A stretch of DNA of 29,129 nucleotides, from the NCBI GenBank assembly GCA_000277445.1, contig AJWJ01000289.1:1-29129 (forward strand), given 5' to 3'. Of the stretch, positions 1-11,300 are shown in pieces (positions within the stretch are counted from its first letter, which is position 1; each line of letters begins with the position of its first letter). This DNA is from Polysphondylium violaceum. Taxonomy: Eukaryota; Evosea; Eumycetozoa; Dictyosteliales; Dictyosteliaceae. Below the pieces are notes generated by a model that worked only from the letters and a program-made list of their open reading frames with translations, did not search any database and was not told the DNA's origin. Both the position numbers and the translations under genes were made by a program.

Positions 1-28
1 GATTTACCAAGGGTTTGGATAATATTAA

Positions 29-140
29 TAAGAAAATAATAAATAATAATTATAATATATTAATAATAATAATAACAAATAATAATAATAATAATAGCAA
101 TAATATTATAACAACAATAATAATAATAATAATAATAATC
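29..140. repeat. AAT/ATA trinucleotide-rich low-complexity tract
   Basis: The stretch is almost entirely imperfect AAT/ATA trinucleotides. One plus frame is open from base 3 to a TAA at 162-164 and would encode an Asn/Ile-rich tail. It could therefore be the 3' end of a gene starting to the left, but a trinucleotide repeat without stops stays open by itself, so no coding call is made. Confidence 0.75.
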
Positions 141-760
141 ATTTTTCTTGTTTCAATTAATTAAATATTAATAGTAAGAATAGTAGTAATCCTAGTTATA
201 TTGTAAAAAAGACTATTTTATCACAATTAGTATATATCTACTGTAATCTTTTTTTTTTTTTTTCTTTTCTTTTCAATTAGTTCTTAAATCATAGTTTTGA
301 GTGCAATATTAATCACTTTCACTCAATATCTCTACACTTTAGCAGTGGTATCATCACCCCACTTGTAAAATACTCTTTTTTAATTCATACACACAATTAT
401 ATTTTATTTAATTATCCATTTGGTTAAAGGATTTTGGTAATCATTCTAATAACTCTTTTTTAAAATAATCTTTCACCACTATAAATATTTATTTAAATTA
501 TTTGTTTTGTATTTCTTTCTCACTTGTAACATTCTCACATTCTCACCTCATCATCTTCATCTTCATAAAATAAATTTTCATTTCATTTCATTGAATAAAA
601 TAATTAATCCACTCATTTTGAATTCAATTAAAATTTAGGAATTAATTAATTTTCATATAATTTGGTTTTTAATTTAGGACATCCTTCTTCTTTGTATTGT
701 GCATATTTATATAAATATTAATCATATCAGAAACAGAAGGTGTAGAAAAAAAAGACTAAG

Positions 761-1651
761 GTAAGTCCAATTAAACACCTCATCTCATCTCAATCGTTAA
801 TCAGAGCGCTCCTATCAAAGTCGTTATTGTAAATCCTTGGTTGTTCAGCATTGTTGCTGCGGTTTTGATCTTTGAAAAAACTTTTTTTTATTTTTTTTTT
901 TTTTAATTTTTCAAATATTTTTTTGAATTTCTAAAACGCACTTAAACCATTTTAAAAACTCACACACAGTTTTAACATACTTCAAAGAAAAAAAAAAAAA
1001 AAAAAAGACTCATAGCGCTCTTTGTCAGTGAGCAGATGCGATAAAATCATTTATGGTTGGTGACAAAGTCGGCACTATACAGTAAAAGTTCGTGCAGCAG
1101 TATTTAGCTTTAGTGTGTGTTTACATTCATATATCATATATCACTGTGTGTTGTGCGTTTTCATCATCAGAGAAAAACAAATTGTCCCCACACTTTTTCA
1201 CACACCACTGACAAATTTATATCAAAACAACTAAAACTCTAAAACATCAACAAATTTTTTTTTTTTTAAAATATTTTTTAAAATACGATTTTTTTTTTTT
1301 GCACTTTTTTTGTTGACGACATACAAATTTAGCTTATTGTGGTCTATGGCCACAATACAAAAATATCCAACTTTTTTTAAAGGAGAAACTACGATCAATG
1401 ATCCACATGTGCCATAAGACACAAGGTTTATAGTTTTTTTGAATGAACATCTTGTTTTTTTAATATTTATATATGTGTGTATTGTTGTTGTATATGGTCA
1501 GTGTCGACTTGATTTAAAATTTGCTACCAGATTCACTCCCCATACTTCCTTTAACAAACATCTATTTTTATTTTTGTTTTTCTTTTTCTTTTTTTTTTTT
1601 ATATTCTCCTACACTTTTTTTTTTTTTCTTCCTTTATTCCATTTCAATTAG
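761..1651 (+). other. Candidate 5'-UTR intron
   Basis: The donor AAG|GTAAGT at 761 is a near-perfect U1-pairing site in otherwise non-coding DNA. The acceptor ending at 1651 has a long pyrimidine run followed by CAATTAG. Together they would remove about 890 bp from the leader of the 2388 gene. This is inference from consensus only; the pairing of this donor with this acceptor is a guess. Confidence 0.28.
1020..1068. other. Inverted repeat, possible hairpin
   Basis: CTTTGTCA at 1020-1027 is the perfect reverse complement of TGACAAAG at 1061-1068, with a 33-base loop. The loop is less AT-rich than its surroundings. No class I RNA motif, snoRNA box or DUSE promoter element was seen next to it, so it is listed only as a structure. 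Confidence 0.35.
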
Positions 1652-2387
1652 GATCTGTGTAACTCTGTTATTTTCCTAAGAGTGGGTTTGTGTGCTTGAT
1701 TTGATTGTGCTTTAAAACCATATCTAGTTGCTACATTTTTTAAATTAATTATTATCCCCGACTGTTTTGACAAGAATATAATATAATCCAAAACACATCT
1801 CCCTATCTAAGGCTGTTAATTAATTTGTCGTATTTAATTTAGTTAATTCAATTACCACCAACAGCAACAGGAGCAACACTTTTGTATCATTACCATATTG
1901 GATTTTTTTTTCCTATCGCACTCACAAAAATATTGTTTGTGGCATATGTCCCTATCCACTTTAACTCTTAATTTTAATTTTTTTTCCCTTGACTATTTTG
2001 TGTAAAAAGGTATAGATATCATAAACTTAATTTCTCGTTCTATTTCCTCAAAGAGCTGTGTGTTGTTTTTTTTTTTTTTTTGGCAACATCCAAAAAATCT
2101 TTTTTTGAAAAATCTTTTTTTAGTAATCGGTATTTTTTTTTTTTTTTTGTTTGTCGTGATACCATTTTTGTTAAAATCATTTTAAAATTTTGTTTTAATT
2201 TTTTACTAATAATTTTTCTATTTTAATATAAATCACTTCTAGGTCCTGTTTTTTTCATTTTATATTAATTTGCAAAGTTTTTTTTTCTTATCAAGATATA
2301 TTTCAACAAAATATATTATACATATTTATCAACAAAATTACGACGAACAATAATAATAGTTAGTATTGTACTTCCATATCTTTTATA

Positions 2388-4880
2388 ATGATTGGAAATA
2401 ATATCCTAGTACAGAATGGTATCGATGGTATTAGTTTAGATTTTTCAAATCCACTTTCAACTTCCATTAATAATAATAATTTAAATAATAGCAGTAATAA
2501 TAATAATAATAATAGTAATAATAATAATAATCGTAATAATAATGATTCATCATCACTAAATAGAATTAATATTTCACCGAATACTATTCAACCTAAAACC
2601 ACCACAACAACTACAACTACAACTACTTCCAACAACAACAAGAATAGCCCGTTTAGCAGTATGAGCTCAGGTTCAAATAGTGGAAGTAGTAGTGGAAATG
2701 AAAGTGAAGGTAGTTCAGGTGGAAGTGGAAATGATAGTGATAGTGATAAAAGCAATCAAAGCAATAGTTTATCCGATGGTAGTGCCAGTGGCAGTGGCAG
2801 TGGAAGCGGAAGTGGAAGTGGAAGTGGAAGTGATAATAAATCTCAATCACCTAATATCAGTCCAAATAGACAAAAGAAAAAATATAGAAAAAGATCACCT
2901 AAAAATAAAAATAGAAATAGTAATAATAATAACAGTGGTAGTAATAATAACAATAATAACAATAACAACAACCCAAGTAATCAAAACAATAATCAAAATT
3001 TAACACAACATAAAAGTAACAGTGGACATAAAAATAGTAATAGTGGTAATGGTTTTAAAAATGGGAGTGTAAAGAATGGAAATTCAAATGTATATGCACA
3101 AACCAATGGTCAAAAATCAAATAATGGTAGTAGTAATGGTGGAAGTTTAAATGGTTACCCTTTAACTAATAATAATTATAGGAATGGCGGAAATGGTAAT
3201 GGTGGAAATGGTAGTAATGGAAATGGAAATAATAATGGTCGTTATTTAAATAATAGTAATGGCAACACCAATAATTTCTCCTCCTCTTTTGTAAATAATA
3301 ATAATAATAGTGTAAGTGGTAATGGTAGTAGTAATGGTAGTGTAAGTGGTAATAGTAGTAGTAATGGTAGTACTATTGGTAGTAATAATGGTAGTGCTCA
3401 TAAAAATGGTAATGGTCATAGAAATGGTAATGGACATAAAAATGGAAATGGAAACGGGAGCAATAATAGTAGCAATAATAATAATAATACAAATGGTGGT
3501 GTTAAAAATGGTAATGGTAAACATAAAAGATACTCACCACCTTTATCATCACCTGGTGCACGTAGTAATTATTCCTCTGGTAGTAGTTTATCAACACCTT
3601 TAGATGGCACACAAAGTTCAATCGATTCAAATACTACACCAAGTAGTCAAACTATATTTTCCCCAAATAACAATGGTAGTAATCTATTCCAATCACCAAC
3701 ATCTCACACATCATCTACATCTACATCATTTACACCGCCAGGTACAACCTTTTCATCGCCAAATCCAAATCAACAGTTTCCTTCACCAATCACTTTTATA
3801 AGCTCACCTTCGCCACCCGGTAAAAATGGTAGTAACCCAGGTAGTAGTACAAATAACTCAACAGTTGTCGAATCACCAAATATTGTTAATAGTTCCCCTT
3901 CTCCACCGGGCCAACAGAAACAGCAACAACAAAACAACTCCTCCAATCAAACTACATCCTCATCAAATACCTCTACAACTACAGCCAATACATTATTGAA
4001 TAACACCAATGCTAATTCAATCATTAGCACCAGTAATCCAAATAATACCAGCAACAACAACAACAACAACACCAACACCAACAATACTATTATTCAAACC
4101 ACTGGTATTAATACTAGTAATTCAAACAATAATAATAATATCAATAATAGTAATAGCAACAATAATCCTACAGCTCAACAACTCAATAGCAGCAGTAGTA
4201 ACTCACTTTCACCTCAGTCACTAGTCACTGGATCAAGCAACACTGCTGCATCGCCTGTGAGCGTTCCGACCAATTCTAAACCCAAACCCAATCGATCACC
4301 AAGCTCTCTTGCTCGAAGAAGAGAGCAACACAGAGAACATGAAAGACAAAGAAGACTTAAACAAAAGCAATTGTTGGCTTCTGCTCAGGATCTCCGCCAA
4401 GAGAATAATAGTCTCTTGATGGCAAATAAGCAACTGAGTCAAGATCTTTTAAACATTCAAAGTAACTTTAAACAACTTCACCAGTCCCACGAAAACATTA
4501 TGAATACTCTAAACTTGTTAACCTATGAAAATCTTCATTTGAAAAAGGAACTCGAGTATATTCAAAACTCCTTGATTCCCTACATGTCACAATTTGTTAT
4601 GTATCCCAATCATCATCATGCCACCTCGCCCCCTGTTGGTTCCCAAATGCATCCTCCACCACCCCCTCCTCCTCCACCTCCTCCCCAACACCCTCTTCAA
4701 GAAACCAAAGAGAAAAATCAATTACAACCACTTTTACCAAACTCTCAACAACAACAACAACAAAAAGATATTCAACAAAATCAACAAGCTGTTCAACAAT
4801 TTAATGAACAACAACAATATCAACAACAGCAACAACAGCAACAACAACAACAACAACAGCAACAGCAACAACAACAGCAA

Positions 4881-4911
<31 letters not shown>

Positions 4912-5645
4912 AACAACAACAACAACAGCAACATCAACAACAATACCAAAATTACCAATACTCCTATTCTCAATATGATGATATGTCCAAATCTAAAGAG
5001 AAATCATTGGGTGCTGATAATATGCAATATGAAAACCAAAGACCATCTCAGCAACAACAACAACCACAACCACAACAACAACCACAACAGATGCAAATAC
5101 AACAACCATCGCCTCAACTCAATCAACAAAATATTCAAAACCATCAACAATTACAACAAATTCACCAATCTCCGCAAATTCAATCACAAGCTCAACTCCA
5201 ACAATCACCTCAAATACAATCTATTCATCAATCACCACAAATACAATCCCAAGGATCACAACTCCAACAATCACCTCAAATACAATCTCAGCCGCCACAA
5301 CAAGATATGTTTTATTATGCTAATCATCAACCACAACAACCAATACAACAGCAACAGCAACAACAACAACAACAACAACAACCAATGCAATATACTACGA
5401 TGATGGCACCACAACCTATGAACGAGATGATTGATCAACATAGTAAAGATGAATCTGATAAACAGTTGCAGCAACAACAATTCCAACTACAACAACAACA
5501 ATATCACCTTAAACTACAACAATACCATCTCCAACAACAATTCCAACACCCAAACCAACAACAACAAAACCAACAGCAAAAACACCAACAACAAAATCAA
5601 CAGCAATCACCTCAAATGAACCAACAACAACTATTCCGAAGCTAG
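2388..5645 (+). CDS. bZIP-like, Asn/Ser/Gln-rich putative transcription factor
   Basis: Single-exon protein of 1085 residues, probably nuclear. Residues 1 to about 640 are low-complexity Asn, Ser and Gly with SP/TP motifs and a basic KKKYRKRSPK patch. Near residues 643-662 lies a basic stretch beginning RRREQHREHERQRR, followed directly by a long heptad series of Leu/Ile up to about 725, which gives the bZIP layout. A poly-Pro run, a long poly-Gln run and a Gln/Pro-rich tail follow. The basic region has no Asn at the invariant bZIP position, so DNA binding is uncertain; a plain coiled-coil protein is the alternative. The ATG at 2388 is preceded by AT-rich leader. Dictyostelids have many bzp genes; I cannot say which one this matches. 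Confidence 0.82.
4800..4950 (+). repeat. CAA/CAG repeat encoding poly-Gln
   Basis: A nearly pure run of CAA with interspersed CAG codons inside the bZIP-like gene, broken by single Tyr and His codons at its edges. Mixed CAA/CAG usage suggests it is stably maintained rather than a fresh pure-repeat expansion. On the other strand it gives a meaningless poly-Leu frame. Confidence 0.9.
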
Positions 5646-5881
5646 ATCATATAACAAAAAAAAAAGAAAAAGACAAAAACAAAAAAAAAAAAGGGATTTA
5701 CAAATTTATTTTCTCTCGTTAACACAAAGATATTTCAAGTTTTTTTAATTTAATTTTATTTTAAATAAAATATGCCGATTTCTTTAAATTAATGTTACTT
5801 TTCTTATCAAAAAATCTTTACGCCCAACTATGTGTCTTATTTTTTTTTAAATTTTTTTATTGTTTTTTCGACAAAACCAAT

Positions 5882-6490
5882 ATGGGTGATAATAATGCGT
5901 TGTTGGCTTTAAATGAACAGGATTTAGAGGATATAGATAATTTGTTTCAACCAATGGTTGATCACCAACAACAGCAATACTCGTCTCAACAACCACAACC
6001 ACCTATGCAACAGCACCCACAGGATCAAGATGAAAATGAAGAGGACCAGATTATAGACTCTGCAAGAATAACTAAATTTATTAAAGCTGTATCGAAAAAA
6101 TATGAACACAAGGTACATTTTAAACAAGAGTCCTTGGCTACCTTTGACAAGGTGATGCAATCTTTTGTTAAAACCGTACTTGACCAATCATTGGCTATTA
6201 AAGAAAATAATAACAACTCTACCTCTACAGGTAGTAGCAATGCTAATGGTAATGGTAAATCAACAGTTGATACTACAGATATCTATCGATCTCTAATTTC
6301 ATTGGATCTTGATTTTTTATTGCCAAGCGGTGGTGGTGTGAGTAAACCCATCGTCACTGGTGGGAGTAAAAGGTAAATATGACGTGATGTTACTCATATT
6401 ATTAATGTTCTAATATTCAATACCACTCGCAGTAGAAATGATCCAAATGGAGAGGAAATCAATGAATGTTTATTTGTTGATGATGATTAG
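5882..6490 (+). CDS. Histone-fold protein, CENP-X/MHF2-like
   Basis: Two-exon gene: 5882-6372 and 6433-6490, with a 60-bp intron (GTAAAT...CGCAG) that splits an AGT codon; product 182 residues. Residues 1-58 are acidic and Gln-rich. About 59-149 look like a histone fold, starting SARITKFIKAV, with a helix containing FVKTVLDQ and ending VDTTDIYRSLISLDLDFLL. The ending recalls the CENP-X hallmark of a Leu-rich helix closing on LLLDF. Human CENP-X is 81 residues and is known to pair with CENP-S in the kinetochore and Fanconi pathway. Here a Ser/Asn/Gly insert separates the last two helices. The tail ends in acidic ECLFVDDD. The start at 5882 is preferred over an in-frame ATG at 5792, whose extra residues come from T-rich DNA. 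Other CBF/NF-Y-type histone folds are possible. Confidence 0.6.
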
Positions 6491-7534
6491 TCTAACAAAG
6501 AACTCAACAATACACGACATGTGATATCTCACAAACTGTCCATGTTTGGCAAATTCCAACAAAAAAAGGACAAAAAGCTGTGCTTGATTTCTGATCACAA
6601 AAAAAATCTGTAAAAAAAAATACAAAGAAAAAAAAAAAAAGAAGATCGTCAAAAGGTAATTAATTTGGTACAATGTGCATTTAAATATCAAGTGGTCGCA
6701 TTAATTTTAGATTTTAAAACAATAATAAATTTATTGTATTTAGATATCACACAACCCCCTCCCATTACTATTAGTATACGAGTGTTGTGTCACTACTATT
6801 ATTAACAATAATAATCAATCCCATCTTATCCATCTATCCATCCATCCATATCATCGATCTACTTTTATATTTTTTTATCCAATAAAAGTCCGATTTCACA
6901 TAAACTTGTTGTTGAGTCTTGTCCTCAAATCAATTTTCATTTTTTCAAAAAAAAACCCACATTTTTCATTTTTTATATGAAAAATAATAATCCCGTTGAA
7001 TACATTCCCTTGTATTTTTTTTTTTTTTGTAAATTTTGTGAATTTTAGAAAGTTTTTTTATTTTTATTTTTCTATCTCTGATGATATTTTTAAATAGATA
7101 AATAGATACCACTACTCATATATATCTATATATATATTATATTGTACTTTAGTGTAAGATATACATCTCTATATAAAAACGATGCAACCAACAACCAACA
7201 ACAAAACATACGGATTTTTTTTTATTTCCTTAATCATAATCAATCCACACCCACACACATAATCCAACCCCATGACATCTCACCCAATCGATTGTATATA
7301 AATAATAATGATATTGATGATGAAGATGATCATCACGCACACACAATCAAATCCCATCCAAAACAAAGTTTCTGCGTCGCATGTAATTTTGTAATCCAAT
7401 TTTTAGAAATGAGTGAAAATTGAATTCCAATATTTCCTTATTTCTTTACTTTCTTTTTTTAACTCACTCAAACGCCACTTTCTCTCTATTCCTCAAACAA
7501 CTATAAAACACACACTCACACACAATTGAAATTG

Positions 7535-7595
7535 GTGGGGTGGATACATTTTCTAATCACAAATTTGATTGTAAAAACACACTAGTGGGGTAGAT
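7535..7595 (+). promoter_or_regulatory. Paired G-rich boxes upstream of talB
   Basis: GTGGGGTGGAT at 7535-7545 recurs as GTGGGGTAGAT at 7585-7595, exactly 50 bp apart. In such AT-rich DNA an 11-base near-repeat with five G in a row stands out. G-rich/CA-rich boxes bound by GBF are known in Dictyostelium developmental promoters; relating these to GBF is inference. Confidence 0.35.
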
Positions 7596-7983
7596 AATGT
7601 GGTGATTAATTTGGAAGAGAATATATTGAGTATAATAACAACACACACACCCCATATCAACAATAACAACAACAACATTCACCTCTCTTAACCTATAATT
7701 ATTTTTCATTTTTTTTTAAATTTTTTTATTTTTTTATTTTTTTTCATTTTTCACACTAAAATTGGCTTTTGTTGTTAGGTTGAATTTTTTTTTTTTTTTT
7801 TTTTTTTTCTTAAACAAAAATAATTCATTTGATCTAATTTCTTTTTTATTTATAGATCTATACACAATAATAAACTTAGTTGTAGGACTACACACTCATC
7901 AATCCTGATTACTATCCACCCAATCTAACTACTATACCTCAAGTGTATCATTAGCTAGTTTAGTAATTAATTTTTCACTCACA

Positions 7984-8074
7984 CAAATCAAATCAAATCA
8001 AATCACAAATCAAATCAAATCACAAATCAAATCAAATCAAATCAAATCAAATCAAATCAAATCAAATCAATCAA
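7984..8074. repeat. (AAATC)n microsatellite
   Basis: Tandem AAATC pentamers interrupted twice by an extra CA, located about 240 bp before the talB start codon, within its probable promoter or leader. Confidence 0.9.
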
Positions 8075-8311
8075 TCCTCCTCCAACTCACACACTTATTT
8101 ATTGTATATAATAGTTTTTAAAACATTGTAAAATTTCCACCCTATTCCACTAAATAACAAATTAATCAAATCAAATTTAAATTATTTCCACTCTCACAAT
8201 CGATTATCCCAATTTCTCATACAGATTCAGACTCCTCTCAATAATATAATCTACAATCAAATACTCAACCAACCAAACAGCCAACAAACACAATATATAT
8301 AACAACACAAA

Positions 8312-11300
8312 ATGTCACTTACATTAAAAATTAGAATTGTTCGAGATAATCAAGTAAAGGCTATGAAATTTTCGCCTACACAAACAGTTGCTGAAGTATG
8401 TCAACAAGTACGTGAAAGAATCAATGAAACCAATGGTGATGATCATGGTTTATTCCAACCAGGAATCGAAGGTAAAAGACCTTCTCGTTGGTTAAAAAAT
8501 GAAAAAACTCTTCAATTTTATGATTTAAATATCAATGTAAGTGTCTTTTTTATTAACAGCTGTAATAGCTATTATGTCACATTCCTTTTCTTTCACAATC
8601 TTATCACAAGACAAAAAAGTGATCTAAAAAATTTTTTTTTTTTTTTTTTTGAAAATCTAAAAAAAACACCCACACCACACACCCAAACAAATCTTGATCA
8701 TATGATTAATAATATAAAAATACTGAAAAATATAATAGGATGAAGTTGATTATAAGAAAAAACATAGAGCTTTAAAAGTACGTTTAATGGATGAGACTGT
8801 AAAGACTTTATTGGTAGATGACAGTTTGACAGTAGGTGAAATTGTCGAGATTATAGGTAAAAGAATAGGTATCAAGAACTATCAAGAGTTCTCACTTACA
8901 AGCGAAAAACAACAAGCTGGAGAATGGCTTAATCACGCCCAGCCACTCCACGAACAAGGTGTCAGTGACGAAGATACGGTGTTGTTGAAAAAGAAATTCT
9001 TTGTCGACGATTTCAATGTAAATAGAGACGATCCAATTCAACTCCATTTGGTTTACGTTCAATCTAGAGACGCCATTGTCTCTGGTTCGCATCCATGTTC
9101 TTATGATGAAGCCATTCAATTTGCTGCACTCCAAAGTCAAATTCAATTGGGCAATCATAACCCTGCCTCCCACAAACCAGGTTTCCTCAAAATAAAAGAA
9201 TACCTTCCACCCTCATTCCACAAAAAGAAAGATGCAGAGAAGGATATCTATAAGGAATTTAGAAAACTATCTGGTATGTCTGAATCAAACTCAAAGTTCC
9301 GTTATGTACAATTATGTAGATCCCTCAAAACCTACGGTATCACATTTTTCCAAACCAAAGTAAATATTAATACTTGATAATAATTGAATTAACCCAACAC
9401 ATTTACTAACCATCCTCAATCAATCAATTTTAGGAAAGAGTTAAAGGTCAAAAGAAACCAGTCAACAAACTTTTAGGTATTACTAGAGATTCAATTTTAC
9501 GTTTAGATGGTGAAACCAAAGAAGTTGAACATGAATACCCTTTGAACCATCTTAGAAGATGGGCTGCATCACCAGCAAGTTTTACATTGGATTTTGGTGA
9601 CTATGAAAGCGATTACGTTTCAGTCATCACAACTGAAGGTGAAGCCATTTCTCAACTTTTGAATGGTTATATTGAAATTCTCATGAAAAAGAGAAAAGAC
9701 ACTGGTACAGTGATCGATGAAAATGAGACTGATATTGCCACTGTTGAAAGCGTTGGTCGTATTCGTGGCCAAACCTCTCAAACCACCACAAGTTCTTCCT
9801 TGTCTGGCATCGATGGTCAAGGAGGTCGTGAGGGTCAATACTCTACTCCTGGCCAAGCTATTGGATACAGAGGTGGTCTTGGTGGTCCTCTTTCAATCAA
9901 GGTAACCAACATTGACTCTGCCAGTGCTGCCGTTGCCAATCTTTTGAATGAAATGGAGTTGGCTCCAGACAGTGTCATTGGTCAAAAGAGTAGTCTTACT
10001 CCTCAACAATGGCGTCAACAATTGGCCATCCACGCCAAAGCTGTTGCTGCTGCCGCTGGTAAACTTTTGGGTAGCATGAGCAATCCAAACTCTATGGACA
10101 AGGGTCAAATGGATTCCAATGCTCGTGATGTCGCTTTGACCATCGATCAATTGGTCCATGCCGCCAGAGCTGCTTCTATTGCTGCTGGTGAAGATCCCGA
10201 TGGTGAAATGCCACTCTTTGATGGTGCCAAAGCCGTCGCAGAGTCTATTTCCAAGCTTCTCAAGGCCACCAAGGATCTCTCTGCCAATCCAAACGACGAG
10301 AATGCCAAGTCTTTGATTGCCCAAGCCGCTGAACAATTAAAACTCATGACTGCCTATCTCGATGGTGCTTGCAATGGTGTTATGACTGATCCAGGTACAC
10401 TCCGTCTTCTTATGGAAGCCGGTAGAGCCATTGCTCTCGCCACCCAAGATCTCGTCACTGCTTCCAGCCTCGCTGCCGAAGGTGTCGATGATCACATTAG
10501 AAAGAACCAGTTGGTTATGGCCACCGAAGAAGCCTCCAAGGCCGGTATTCACGCCTCTGCCGTTGCCCAAGCCTTGGCCGCCACCATCTTGGATCCAAGC
10601 TGCAGAGCTCAATTCAACACTGCCGCCAAATCTGCCCAAGACACCAACAACTTCCTTCTCAACTCTGCCAAGGGTGCCAACATTGATCCAAGTCTTTTGG
10701 AAAAACTCAGAAACCAAGCCAAGGCCATCGCTGATGCCTACGCCAGTCTTTTACAAGCTGCCGATCTTGCCCAACCAAAATCTGGTGACGATGTAGAATT
10801 CACCAACGCCGCTAAGACAATCATCTCCTCTACCGCTCAATTGCTCGGTTCCTACGGTAAGCCCGAACACATTTCCTTCGCCTCAAAATCCATTGAAGAG
10901 GCCATGGGTCATTTGATTGCTGGTGCCCGTAGAGCTGCCCTCAAAACCGACGATCCCGCCGCCAGAGAACGTCTCATTCAGTGCTCAAAGTCTGTTGCTG
11001 AGGCCATTAGAAACCTCACTGAAGTCGCACAAATTGCCGCTGATAATCCCGAAGACAGAGTCGCCTTTGCCAAGCTCCAAGAAGCAAGCAAAAGAGTTGC
11101 CATGGCCACCAAACAATTGGTCGGTGATGCTGGAAAGGAAGAAGCCTTCCAAGCTCTCAGAACCAATGCCAAGATTGCCCATGCCGCCACCACTGGTCTC
11201 ATTACATCCTCCAAACAACTTGCCCAAGTTGGTCATCTTCCAGACTCTGAAAGCGCCAAGCTTGTTACCATTGCCAACAATGTCAGTCCTGCTCTCCAAA

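Larger units (their letters stand above)
173..2387 (+). other. Non-coding spacer and probable leader of the bZIP-like gene
   Basis: This 2.2-kb stretch consists of long T and A runs with no convincing ORF; the two short ones (63 and 70 codons) are homopolymer-rich. It holds several splice-like signals: a near-perfect donor (AAG|GTAAGT) at 761 and pyrimidine-rich acceptors ending in CAATTAG at 280 and 1651. It also holds an 8-bp inverted repeat at 1020-1068. The likeliest reading is the promoter plus a long, possibly spliced, 5' leader of the gene starting at 2388. No tRNA or known small RNA was recognised. Confidence 0.5.
6491..8311 (+). promoter_or_regulatory. Spacer and talB promoter region
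   Basis: About 1.8 kb with no supported gene. It contains A/T homopolymers, CA-rich stretches, two GTGGGGT(G/A)GAT boxes and an AAATC microsatellite close to the talB start. A 93-codon plus frame at 7142-7423 has no family resemblance and a composition like the flanking spacer, so it is not called. Confidence 0.5.

Noticed and set aside
1439-1651. 70-codon plus ORF
   Set aside because: Half of it is Phe from T homopolymers; it ends at a pyrimidine-rich acceptor-like site, so it is more likely intron or leader.
7142-7423. 93-codon plus ORF upstream of talB
   Set aside because: Composition like the spacer, no recognisable family, and it lies where the talB promoter and leader are expected.
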